Position numbers and translations under genes: made by a program. DNA of 6,306 nt from Candidatus Dojkabacteria bacterium. Lineage in GTDB: Bacteria; Patescibacteriota; Dojkabacteria; J137. The stretch lies in contig JAGQLF010000047.1 in NCBI GenBank assembly GCA_020429545.1, positions 1-6,306 of the forward strand, read 5' to 3'. Positions within the stretch are counted from its first letter, which is position 1, and each line of letters opens with the position of its first letter. Of this stretch, positions 1 through 5,734 are shown one piece after another. A model generated the notes under the pieces. The model did not search any database. It worked only from the letters and a program-made list of their open reading frames with translations, and was not told where the DNA came from.

Positions 1-1394
1 ACCCAAGGTTCTTCAACTTCTTCGTATAAACTGCCATCTGGAAATTCAGCTGCAGTTCTTATTGTTGCTACATTTGTTTCTTCGTTAATTTTTCCTACAT
101 TTATATCAGGTACTTTTGAATAGTCTCTCGTAGAAAGTTTTACCTTAAACTCTACAGTTGGAATTGTACTAATTAGATCAATACCGAATTCTCTCTCTAA
201 CCTATCTTGAGTAATTTCAAGATGAAGTAAACCTAAAAATCCACAAACAAAACCTGTTCCAAGAGCTTGTGAATATTCTTTTTCAAAAGTTAGTGCTGCA
301 TCGTTTAGAGCTAATTTTTCTAACGCTTCAGCAAACTGAGGGTAATCGCTTGCTTCAACTGGGTATAAACTAGCAAAAACCATTGGTTTTGGAGCCTGAT
401 ATCCCATTAGAGGGCTTACAGTTGCATGATCTTTATTCTCCTTCCAAATGGTTAAGGTATCTCCTGTATGCACGTCTGAAATGTCTTTTAGTCCTGTTGC
501 AATATATCCAACCTCACCTTCTGATAATTCATCAGTTTTAAGCATTGATGGCACCATATATCCAATTTCAACAGGATCAATTTTTGCTTTTGTTCCAATC
601 GTGTAAAGAATATCAGTCTTTTTCAATGAACCAGACACAACTTTAACTAAAGAAACTGCTCCCATGTACTCATGATAAAAAGAATCAAAGATTAAACATT
701 TTGTTGCAGCTAGATCTTTTTCATTATTAGAGTCCATTGTAGGTAAATAGATTAAGCTATTGTGTTTATCTGGTGATGGTACTCTCTCAACAACTGCATC
801 TAAAATTTCTTCTATTCCAATTCCTGACTTTCCAGAAGCTAGTATTATCTCTTCTTCTTTAAATCCAAATGTTTCTATAACTTCTCTTTTTACTCTATCT
901 ACCTCTGCATTTGGTAAATCTACTTTGTTTAAAACAGGAATAATTGTTAAATCATATTCCATTGCTTTATAAATTGTTGTTAATGTTTGTGCTTGTATTC
1001 CTTGAGATGCATCAATTAAAAGCAATGCTCCTTCAGAGGCTGCAACTGAACGTGATACTTCATAACTAAAGTCAACATGACCGGGTGTATCGATAAGATT
1101 TAAAATATACTCTCCAGACTCCAGATTCCAGATTCCAGTTTTATTATCATCTTGATTAAGTTCTGGCATCTGGCTTCTGGAATCTTTATTGTACTTATGT
1201 ATTAATCTAGCAGTTTGTAATTTGATGGTAATACCTCTTTCACGTTCTAGTTCTAACGTATCTAGTACTCTATCTTTCATTTCACGAGCAGTTATTGTAC
1301 CAGTTGACTCAATTAAACGATCAGCAAGAGTCGACTTACCGTGGTCGATATGGGCAATAATACAAAAATTTCTAATTCTGTCTTTGTTATTCAT
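1..1394 (-). CDS. lepA: Elongation factor 4 (LepA), 3' end outside the window
   Basis: LepA is a ribosome-associated translational GTPase, known from the family to act on stalled or mistranslocated ribosomes and in 30S biogenesis. The reverse strand reads MNNKDRIRNFCIIAHIDHGK from the ATG at 1394 and stays open for 464 codons to the window edge. The family is about 600 residues, so the end of domain V and the LepA-specific C-terminal domain are missing only because the window stops. GTPase motifs are all present: G1 AHIDHGKS (14-21), G2 RGIT (53-56), G3 DTPGH (102-106), G4 NKVD (156-159) and a G5 variant SGKSG (187-191) where SAKTG/SAKSG is usual. The LepA-like stretch GTGFVCGFLGLLHLEI is at 379-394. 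Two segments are longer than in E. coli LepA: residues about 70-94, encoded by a palindromic repeat (separate entry), and about 210-230 after the G domain. No Shine-Dalgarno precedes the ATG; a TATAAT lies 9 nt upstream. Identification is very secure. Confidence 0.97.
   Translation of the reverse strand, partial: MNNKDRIRNFCIIAHIDHGKSTLADRLIESTGTITAREMKDRVLDTLELERERGITIKLQTARLIHKYNKDSRSQMPELNQDDNKTGIWNLESGEYILNLIDTPGHVDFSYEVSRSVAASEGALLLIDASQGIQAQTLTTIYKAMEYDLTIIPVLNKVDLPNAEVDRVKREVIETFGFKEEEIILASGKSGIGIEEILDAVVERVPSPDKHNSLIYLPTMDSNNEKDLAATKCLIFDSFYHEYMGAVSLVKVVSGSLKKTDILYTIGTKAKIDPVEIGYMVPSMLKTDELSEGEVGYIATGLKDISDVHTGDTLTIWKENKDHATVSPLMGYQAPKPMVFASLYPVEASDYPQFAEALEKLALNDAALTFEKEYSQALGTGFVCGFLGLLHLEITQDRLEREFGIDLISTIPTVEFKVKLSTRDYSKVPDINVGKINEETNVATIRTAAEFPDGSLYEEVEEPW
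1112..1187. repeat. Heptad-based inverted repeat inserted in frame in lepA
   Basis: The left arm, 1114-1138, consists of 7-bp units CCAGACT, CCAGATT, CCAGATT and a final CCAG. The right arm, 1163-1187, has the complementary units CTGGCAT, CTGGCTT, CTGGAAT. The reverse complement of the right arm matches the left arm at 19 of 25 positions, with a 24-nt AT-rich loop (1139-1162). The element is read through in lepA as residues about 70-94 (polar, containing SRSQMPELN and TGIWNLESG). It lies between switch I (RGIT) and DTPGH, where E. coli LepA has about 22 fewer residues. The match to the expected gap length indicates an in-frame insertion. The heptad unit is not a multiple of three, so the encoded peptide is not periodic. 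Seen: units, symmetry, frame. Inferred: that it is a dispersed, mobile or expanding element. Confidence 0.8.
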
Positions 1395-1403
1395 AAACTG
1401 CTA

Positions 1404-1409
1404 ATTATA
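1404..1409 (-). promoter_or_regulatory. Probable -10 box of lepA, start-proximal
   Basis: The reverse strand reads TATAAT, a perfect -10 consensus, ending 9 nt before the lepA ATG. Transcription starting about 7 nt downstream would give a leader of only a few nucleotides, so the mRNA may be effectively leaderless. No convincing -35 hexamer is visible at 16-18 bp spacing. Confidence 0.5.
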
Positions 1410-1457
1410 CCTTGAAATAAGGTTTTCTACGAGGGAATACTTTGCTGCTATATACTG

Positions 1458-1487
1458 ATGACATATTGGACCCAAGTGTAGTATAAT
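1458..1487 (+). promoter_or_regulatory. Candidate sigma70-type promoter of the 1511-2418 unit
   Basis: ATGACA (1458-1463, five of six matches to TTGACA) is followed after 18 bp by a perfect TATAAT (1482-1487). The expected transcription start is near 1494, giving a leader of about 16 nt before the ATG at 1511. It is divergent from the lepA promoter within the same 1395-1510 gap. Confidence 0.55.
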
Positions 1488-1510
1488 GTTATCAGTTTTA
1501 AGTGACACAA

Positions 1511-1849
1511 ATGACTATTGGAGGTTTTGATGATTTTGATCAAAAAGAAATAGGTGAATATCAAAATGAAGATTTTGGGCATCAAATTGAGTCTGTAGGT
1601 TATAGCAATACAATGATGTATTTAGTTGAAGCGTATAAATGTAAAAGTGCATTATTGGCTTATGACATTATGAACGACAAAATATACTTATACTATGGTC
1701 ATTTTGATGGAACTTACTATGTTATACATGCAGACGGGAAATCATATAAATCTCGTATTGTTTCTCATTCAATTCAAGAGAAATCTATTAATGAATTTGA
1801 TCAAGGAGAATTTGATCAAGAAGATCCAAACTTTTATAACGAAGCTTAA
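1511..1849 (+). CDS. Orphan small acidic protein (112 aa)
   Basis: I do not recognise this protein. It is strongly acidic and rich in aromatic residues and Asp/Glu/Gln, with no signal peptide, membrane segment, Cys cluster or known catalytic motif. The ends resemble each other: the N-terminus has GGFDDFDQKEIGEYQNEDFG and the C-terminus has NEFDQGEFDQEDPNFYNEA. They flank a central part (about residues 35-85) that looks like alternating beta strands (DKIYLYYGHFDGTYYVIHAD) and may be a small folded domain. I chose ATG 1511; an in-frame GTG at 1502 would add three residues (MTQ), and neither has a Shine-Dalgarno. It is first in a probable two-gene unit, five bases before the acetyltransferase-like gene, under the promoter at 1458-1487. 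A role as partner of that protein is possible but rests on adjacency only. That it is a real gene is supported by promoter position, tight spacing and an ORF of this length in AT-rich DNA. Confidence 0.75.
   Translation: MTIGGFDDFDQKEIGEYQNEDFGHQIESVGYSNTMMYLVEAYKCKSALLAYDIMNDKIYLYYGHFDGTYYVIHADGKSYKSRIVSHSIQEKSINEFDQGEFDQEDPNFYNEA
1793..1820 (+). repeat. 15-bp-period direct repeat encoding EFDQ twice
   Basis: GAATTTGATCAAG occurs at 1793-1805 and again at 1808-1820 within the acidic protein gene, encoding EFDQG and EFDQE. A related GATTTTGATCAA lies near the gene's 5' end. It looks like a local duplication within the coding sequence rather than a separate element. Confidence 0.6.
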
Positions 1850-1854
1850 AACCT

Positions 1855-2418
1855 ATGGAAACTATTGATCAAACACAAAGTACTATTGATGTTATTACTG
1901 ATTATCAGGCAGATAAAGAAGTTTCAGCTGAGATACTTCGGGGATTTAAAAGAGTTAATCCTGAAAGAAGAATTGATGGGTCAGTTACAGTTCAAGAATA
2001 TAACTTCGAGCTTGGCTGTGGAATCATAATTGAGCATAACCCTATTAAAATTAATATATATGCTTTTGATCCTGACACATTAGACTGTATGGGCTTCTGT
2101 GCTTTTTCTAAGTCAAAGTTAGACGAAAGAGATGCTACTTGGATTGGAGACGAATTGTATAATAAATTGAAGTCTTGGGGATACACACACTTGTATTCTG
2201 AATTCATACAAGTTTATGAAGAATACGAGGGAAAAGGATTAGCTAAGAGGTTGCTAACTTTTGGGGAAACAGTCTTACCTGAAATGTCATTGAGGTGTTT
2301 TCTCCTTTTAGACTCTTCACCTAGATACCATGCAAGTTGGAAAAAAGAATTGGAGTCAAACTCAAACTTTTGGGACTTGTCTAAAAATGGCAAAACTAAG
2401 TTTCTTTATATAGTATAA
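1855..2418 (+). CDS. GNAT-like N-acetyltransferase, substrate unknown (187 aa)
   Basis: Residues 108-141 (WGYTHLYSEFIQVYEEYEGKGLAKRLLTF and following) look like GNAT motif A: a beta strand, then the acetyl-CoA pyrophosphate-binding loop G126-K-G128-L-A130, then a helix KRLLTF. The usual Q/R one residue before the first Gly is Glu (E125) here, a deviation that lowers certainty. Upstream, IKINIYAFDPDTLDCMGFCAFSKSKL (65-89) fits the paired central strands of the fold. The C-terminal part (NSNFWDLSKNGKTKFLYIV) resembles a closing GNAT strand region. The first 30 residues are polar and probably not part of the domain. Family members transfer an acetyl group from acetyl-CoA to amines, peptides or antibiotics; nothing here indicates the acceptor. 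It follows the orphan acidic gene by five bases, has no Shine-Dalgarno, and is followed by a terminator, so the two probably share one transcript. Alternative: a divergent non-catalytic GNAT fold. Confidence 0.7.
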   Translation: METIDQTQSTIDVITDYQADKEVSAEILRGFKRVNPERRIDGSVTVQEYNFELGCGIIIEHNPIKINIYAFDPDTLDCMGFCAFSKSKLDERDATWIGDELYNKLKSWGYTHLYSEFIQVYEEYEGKGLAKRLLTFGETVLPEMSLRCFLLLDSSPRYHASWKKELESNSNFWDLSKNGKTKFLYIV

Positions 2419-2443
2419 GCAATATTTAAAAAGCATGTTTTTC

Positions 2444-2452
2444 TGTTAAACT
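2444..2452 (+). promoter_or_regulatory. Candidate extended -10 promoter of rmuC
   Basis: TG-T-TAAACT (2444-2452) resembles an extended -10, with four of six matches to TATAAT. A weak TTTAAA (2425-2430) lies 16 bp upstream. The expected start near 2459 falls inside the terminator hairpin, so rmuC's own transcript would lack the left arm and escape termination. Weak by sequence, but rmuC needs a promoter between the terminator and its ATG or upstream of both. Confidence 0.35.
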
Positions 2453-2481
2453 AGATCAGTATTTATTACTGATCTTTTTTT
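2453..2481 (+). terminator. Rho-independent terminator touching the rmuC start
   Basis: AGATCAGTA (2453-2461) pairs perfectly with TACTGATCT (2467-2475) across a 5-nt loop and runs into seven T residues (2475-2481). The next base is the A of the rmuC ATG. It lies 34 nt after the GNAT-like stop codon, in the right orientation to end the 1511-2418 transcript. The stem is A/T-rich, so efficiency is uncertain, but the form is classical. Confidence 0.8.
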
Positions 2482-3597
2482 ATGTCTAATCCGCTATTAA
2501 TTTTGATTGGAATAGCCGCACTTTTGATTCTACTCTACATTGCTGTAAAGATTTCTAAAAAAGAAGATAAATCTGATTCAGATAAAGAATCACTATTATT
2601 AATAAGACAACAAGAAGAAAGGCTTGAGCGAACAAGAAGAGAAATTAATGATTTATTGCGTTCTCAAAATGAGCTTTTAAATAAACAATTTTCTGATACA
2701 AATAAATCAATGCAGAATAACTTTATGATTTCTCAACGTTCTGTTCAGCAACAACTTAAAGATTCTGTTCAATCAATTGAGAGTGTTACAAAAGAGCTAA
2801 CAAGCATTAAAAAAACGAATGAACAAGTTGCAGATTTAGCAAAACAGATGGATTCTCTAGAAAAAATTCTTAAAAATCCAAAACAAAGGGGAGTTCTTGG
2901 AGAATATTTTTTAGAAACGACTCTAAAAAATGTTCTTCCACCAGAAAGTTTTCAAATGCAATATAGATTTAATAATAACGAGATTGTTGATGCAGTTGTT
3001 TTTGTGAAAGATAAAATTGTTCCAATTGATTCAAAATTCTCACTAGAAAACTACAACAGAATTGCAACTGAAGATGATCCTGTAGTTAGAGAAGGTTTGG
3101 AAAAAGAGTTTAAAAATGATTTAAAGAAAAGGATAGATGAGACTTCAAAGTATATTAGACCAGATGAAGGAACAATGGAATTTGCTTTTATGTTTATTCC
3201 ATCAGAAGGAATTTATTACGATCTTTTAGTAAATAAAGTGGGAACTCTAAAAGTAAATACTGCAGATCTAATTTCTTACGCATTTACAGAAAAGAATGTA
3301 ATTATTGTTTCTCCTACTTCTTTCTTGGCATATCTTCAAACAGTACTTCAAGGTTTAAGAATGTTAAAAATTGAAGAATCTGCCTTGCAAATTAAAGAAA
3401 ACGTGTCAAAATTGGCTAAACACATCAAAGCATATGATGAATATTTTGCAAAAGTTGGAAAGCATTTAGGAACAACAGTTAATGCATACAATTCAGCAAA
3501 TAAAGAGCTAAATAAAATTGATAAAGATGTACTAAAAATAAGTGGAGAAAGCATGGAATTAACAGCTGAAGATGTGGATCAAGACAATAATAGTTAG
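2482..3597 (+). CDS. rmuC: RmuC family protein (371 aa)
   Basis: RmuC proteins are membrane-anchored, coiled-coil proteins with a PD-(D/E)XK nuclease-like domain. In E. coli RmuC limits inversions at short inverted repeats, but its biochemistry is poorly defined. Here residues 4-23 are one N-terminal transmembrane helix (LLILIGIAALLILLYIAV), followed by charged cytoplasmic sequence. A long heptad-like helical region runs from about 35 to 130, rich in Gln, Glu, Lys and Leu. The RmuC domain starts at NPKQRGVLGE (132-141) and shows the nuclease-like signature E141, D170 (IVDAVV) and D183-S-K185 (PIDSKF). Further family stretches are AFMFIPSEGIYYDL (235-248), VIIVSPTSFLAYLQTV (273-288) and LRMLKIEESALQI. 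An acidic tail ends the protein. Length fits the family. The start is fixed by the membrane helix; its ATG directly follows the terminator T-run and has no Shine-Dalgarno. A link to repeat stability is intriguing given the palindromes in this window, but is inference only. Confidence 0.95.
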   Translation: MSNPLLILIGIAALLILLYIAVKISKKEDKSDSDKESLLLIRQQEERLERTRREINDLLRSQNELLNKQFSDTNKSMQNNFMISQRSVQQQLKDSVQSIESVTKELTSIKKTNEQVADLAKQMDSLEKILKNPKQRGVLGEYFLETTLKNVLPPESFQMQYRFNNNEIVDAVVFVKDKIVPIDSKFSLENYNRIATEDDPVVREGLEKEFKNDLKKRIDETSKYIRPDEGTMEFAFMFIPSEGIYYDLLVNKVGTLKVNTADLISYAFTEKNVIIVSPTSFLAYLQTVLQGLRMLKIEESALQIKENVSKLAKHIKAYDEYFAKVGKHLGTTVNAYNSANKELNKIDKDVLKISGESMELTAEDVDQDNNS

Positions 3598-3601
3598 AAA
3601 C

Positions 3602-3607
3602 TAAAAT
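3602..3607 (+). promoter_or_regulatory. Possible -10 box before the 3620 gene
   Basis: TAAAAT matches TATAAT at five of six positions and ends 12 nt before the ATG at 3620, the same close placement as at lepA. No clear -35 is visible and the gap after rmuC is only 22 nt. Read-through from rmuC is an equally good explanation, and such hexamers are common in AT-rich DNA. Confidence 0.25.
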
Positions 3608-3619
3608 TAAAGACTGCTT

Positions 3620-4486
3620 ATGTCAGATAGTTCTCCAGATAATATAATAAATATATTTACAGGTGAACATGAAATTAGTTTGGATCAAGTGTGTATTTTA
3701 GACTATCCTTCTCTAATTGAAGATTACAAACATCCTAGGCTAAATCAAACTAAAAAGCTTATGAATGAAGATATTTTTCCTGAAGATGGAGTTGTATCAT
3801 TTATAATGCTAAAAGCCTTTCAGTTGATTCTTTACCCTCAGCATAATGGACTAAACTCTTCAATTATAGATTGTATAGAGTTTATAAGTAGTGAAGAAGC
3901 TACTGCATACCAAAAAGATTTACTGATATGGGACTGTCTTAGACTTAATATAAAGACAGTTAGAGATGGTATTGATTTGATACCATCGTTTGGTAGTCCT
4001 CTAAAAATAGAATTGTTATCAGATATGGATATTGAAAGTTTTTATTCTACAATAATTGGATTAGTTTCAAATTATGTAAGAAATCAGTTTAGATCTAATT
4101 ATGGAATAAGGTTTTTAACCAATCCAAGAGTAAATGTTCCAACCTATTTCGATTCAACTCAAGGTGAAATATATGAAAATCATACTATAACATTTCCTAA
4201 ATCTCTAAGATTTGATTCATCTATTCTGTTTGCACTTGATTATTATGCTGAGAATTTTGGTGAGAAAGAAGAGGATACTGAATTATTAGTAAGTATTGCA
4301 AAGCGTTGTATCAAAAATCAAATAAATACTCTACGTGATGTAGTTGGATCAGCTAAAGTTTACAATGCAAATGTATTGGAAACTAAAGAACTAGAGCTTT
4401 TATATAATGCAGTGAATAGATTTATAATAGATTTTTTATCACAAGACAAAGATAATAAAATAATAAGGATATCAGATTATTTATGA
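3620..4486 (+). CDS. Unrecognised protein (288 aa)
   Basis: I do not recognise a family. The protein appears soluble and mostly helical in its first 170 residues and last 80 (YNANVLETKELELLYNAVNRFIIDFL), with no signal peptide, transmembrane helix, zinc-binding cluster or nucleotide-binding loop. A middle section (about 165-205, RFLTNPRVNVPTYFDSTQGE then ITFPKSLRFDSS) looks strand-rich. The gene begins 22 bases after rmuC without a Shine-Dalgarno. Its TGA stop overlaps the ATG of the kinase-like gene as ATGA, so the two are almost certainly co-transcribed and may be translationally coupled. It may therefore work with the kinase-like protein, but that is only positional evidence. Codon use and base composition look like those of its neighbours, giving no sign of recent transfer. 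Alternative: a lineage-specific conserved protein of reduced-genome bacteria. Confidence 0.8.
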   Translation: MSDSSPDNIINIFTGEHEISLDQVCILDYPSLIEDYKHPRLNQTKKLMNEDIFPEDGVVSFIMLKAFQLILYPQHNGLNSSIIDCIEFISSEEATAYQKDLLIWDCLRLNIKTVRDGIDLIPSFGSPLKIELLSDMDIESFYSTIIGLVSNYVRNQFRSNYGIRFLTNPRVNVPTYFDSTQGEIYENHTITFPKSLRFDSSILFALDYYAENFGEKEEDTELLVSIAKRCIKNQINTLRDVVGSAKVYNANVLETKELELLYNAVNRFIIDFLSQDKDNKIIRISDYL

Positions 4487-5094
4487 AGAAAATTATTGTA
4501 ATAAACGGACCAGCAACAAGCGGTAAAAATACTTTTATAAAAGCCGTTAGGGCAATGCTTAAAGAAGCAGATATTCTTGTATATAGCTTCAGCTCAATTT
4601 TCCCAATTAAAGATGAGCTTTTTAAAACGGGGCAATGGGATGGCAAAACAAAAGGAGAAACTGAACGAAATTTAATGATTGATCTGAAAGCAAAGATGAT
4701 TAAAGATGGAGATAAACCTCTTAAATATCTTGTCTCTCAAATCAATTCTAAATCAGAAGGAATTTTCTTTGTACATATTAGAGAAAAAGACGAAATTGAG
4801 AAATTTATAGAGACATGTAAAATAAATTTAGATATAACTCCCTTCACGCTCCATTATGATAGATTAGCTAAAGATAATTTAAATACAACAGCAGAAATTT
4901 ACACCAGAGAATATAACAACTATGATTTCGATATTATTGCAGGCGAAGGATTAAATTCAGTAAAGGCAGCAGCAATTGATGTAATAAGAAAGGTTGGTAT
5001 AAATGAGTTAAGTACGACTACTTCGGATGATGAGATTAATAATGCAATCTTTCATAAAGAGTTTGATGATGAGCTGAGTGCAGGGTATGCTTAA
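4483..5094 (+). CDS. P-loop nucleotide kinase-like protein (203 aa)
   Basis: MKKIIVINGPATSGKNTFIK gives a beta strand followed by a Walker A loop, G9-P-A-T-S-G14-K15-N16-T17. The residue after Lys is Asn rather than Ser/Thr, comparable to the GKD form of some deoxynucleoside-monophosphate kinases. Further blocks are SFSSIFPIKDELFK (35-48), WDGKTKGETERNLMIDLK (52-69), a strand IFFVHIREKDEIEKF (94-108) and YDFDIIAGEGLNSVKAAAIDVI (147-168). From memory, this arrangement (WDG...K...R, then HIRE..EI..F) recurs in uncharacterised Firmicutes proteins of similar size annotated as hypothetical or adenylate-kinase-like. The last 30 residues (ELSTTTSDDEINNAIFHKEF and on) are an acidic extension beyond the kinase core. 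The reaction is probably phosphoryl transfer from ATP, with unknown acceptor. The start overlaps the previous stop (ATGA); an AAGGA lies 13 nt upstream, rather far to serve as a ribosome site. The stop is one base from the convergent tag stop. Confidence 0.75.
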   Translation: MKKIIVINGPATSGKNTFIKAVRAMLKEADILVYSFSSIFPIKDELFKTGQWDGKTKGETERNLMIDLKAKMIKDGDKPLKYLVSQINSKSEGIFFVHIREKDEIEKFIETCKINLDITPFTLHYDRLAKDNLNTTAEIYTREYNNYDFDIIAGEGLNSVKAAAIDVIRKVGINELSTTTSDDEINNAIFHKEFDDELSAGYA

Positions 5095-5095
5095 T

Positions 5096-5689
5096 TCAAA
5101 CTGTAGGAGCGACGTCGACGTCGCTCCTACAGGGTAAATACCTAAAACAATTAATCTCATGATCATTAACCAATCCACATGCTTGCATATGAGCATACAT
5201 GATTGTTGACCCAACAAATTTCATTCCTCTTTTCTTTAAATCTTTACTTAGTTCATCAGATTCTTTTGTTGTTGGTGGAAGATAGTCTACTCCGTTCCAT
5301 TTATGGTCAATAGTTTCCCCATTAACAAACTGCCAAATGTATTTATCAAAACTTCCAAATTCTTTTTGTATCTCCAAAAAAATTTGAGCATTAGTTATTG
5401 CAGCTTTAATCTTCAGCTTATTTCTGATTATCCCTTGATCATTAATTAATCTTTCATAATCTTTTTCGCTAAATTTTGCGACTTTATTAACATCAAAATT
5501 AGCAAATGCCCTTCTATACCCTTCTCTTCTTTTTATTATTGTAGACCAGCTTAAACCTGCCTGAGCACCTTCTAAAATTAAGAATTCAAAATGTGTTTTA
5601 TCGTCATGCACCTTTACTCCCCATTCTTCATCGTGATATTTAACGTATGCAGGAAAAGAATTTTGTGCCCATTTACATCTAGTTTTCAT
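5096..5689 (-). CDS. tag: 3-methyladenine DNA glycosylase I (197 aa)
   Basis: Tag removes 3-methyladenine from alkylated DNA by cleaving the N-glycosidic bond, starting base excision repair. The match to E. coli Tag is clear throughout: YHDEEWGV (18-25), FLILEGAQAGLSWSTIIKRREGYRRAF (36-62), INDQGIIRNKLKI, KKRGMKFVGSTIMYAHMQACGLVNDH. The active-site Glu (E40) and the nearby Trp (W48) are present. So are the four zinc ligands of the family: C5, H19, H177 and C181. Normal homology ends around CFRY (181-184); the last residues, P186 and CRSDVDVAPT V (187-197), come from the 32-bp palindrome and the base pairs beside it, so the present stop is probably secondary. The ATG at 5689 matches the family N-terminus (MKTRCKW). 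It is convergent with the kinase-like gene, stops one base apart, and divergent from yjjX with 45 bases between starts. Confidence 0.96.
   Translation of the reverse strand: MKTRCKWAQNSFPAYVKYHDEEWGVKVHDDKTHFEFLILEGAQAGLSWSTIIKRREGYRRAFANFDVNKVAKFSEKDYERLINDQGIIRNKLKIKAAITNAQIFLEIQKEFGSFDKYIWQFVNGETIDHKWNGVDYLPPTTKESDELSKDLKKRGMKFVGSTIMYAHMQACGLVNDHEINCFRYLPCRSDVDVAPTV
5101..5132. repeat. Perfect 32-bp REP-like palindrome in the tag 3' end
   Basis: Each half reads CTGTAGGAGCGACGTC on its own strand, and the two halves are exact reverse complements. It is about 62% G+C in an AT-rich neighbourhood. The GTAG near each end and the GGAGCGAC core resemble bacterial REP sequences, which are mobilised by REP-associated tyrosine transposases (RAYTs) that recognise GTAG. 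As a hairpin it could form a 14-bp stem with a TCGA loop. It lies six bases after the kinase-like stop and is translated in tag as CRSDVDVAPT. No T-run follows on either strand, so it is not a standard intrinsic terminator, although it could protect mRNA 3' ends. Whether copies occur elsewhere in the genome cannot be seen here. Confidence 0.85.
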
Positions 5690-5719
5690 AAATTTAAAAA
5701 AGTATGTAATAATACTGAA

Positions 5720-5725
5720 ATTATA
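5720..5725 (-). promoter_or_regulatory. Candidate -10 box of tag
   Basis: The reverse strand has a perfect TATAAT ending 30 nt before the tag ATG, inside the 45-bp gap shared with yjjX. A second AT-rich candidate (TATTAT at 5714-5709) lies closer. No good -35 is visible, and one would have to lie within the yjjX coding start. No clear yjjX promoter can be picked out in the same gap. Confidence 0.35.
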
Positions 5726-5734
5726 TCGTTAGAA

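Noticed and set aside
1114..1180. Heptad repeats as a CRISPR or microsatellite-only tract
   Set aside because: Units are 7 bp without spacers, are arranged as mirrored arms, and are translated within lepA; they do not form a CRISPR array.
760..1404. Plus-strand ORFs opposite lepA
   Set aside because: They lie entirely within the conserved lepA coding region in antisense and have no recognisable protein features or start signals.
1511..2418. GNAT-type toxin-antitoxin pair
   Set aside because: The upstream protein shows no ribbon-helix-helix or helix-turn-helix DNA-binding motif typical of partners of TacT/AtaT toxins. Adjacency alone is not enough.
5101..5140. 32-bp palindrome as a bidirectional intrinsic terminator
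   Set aside because: No T-tract follows the stem on either strand. It may still act on mRNA ends, but the canonical form is missing.
5591..5734. Upstream extension of yjjX by 48 codons
   Set aside because: The extension overlaps the conserved tag N-terminus on the other strand, and YjjX family homology begins exactly at the ATG at 5735.
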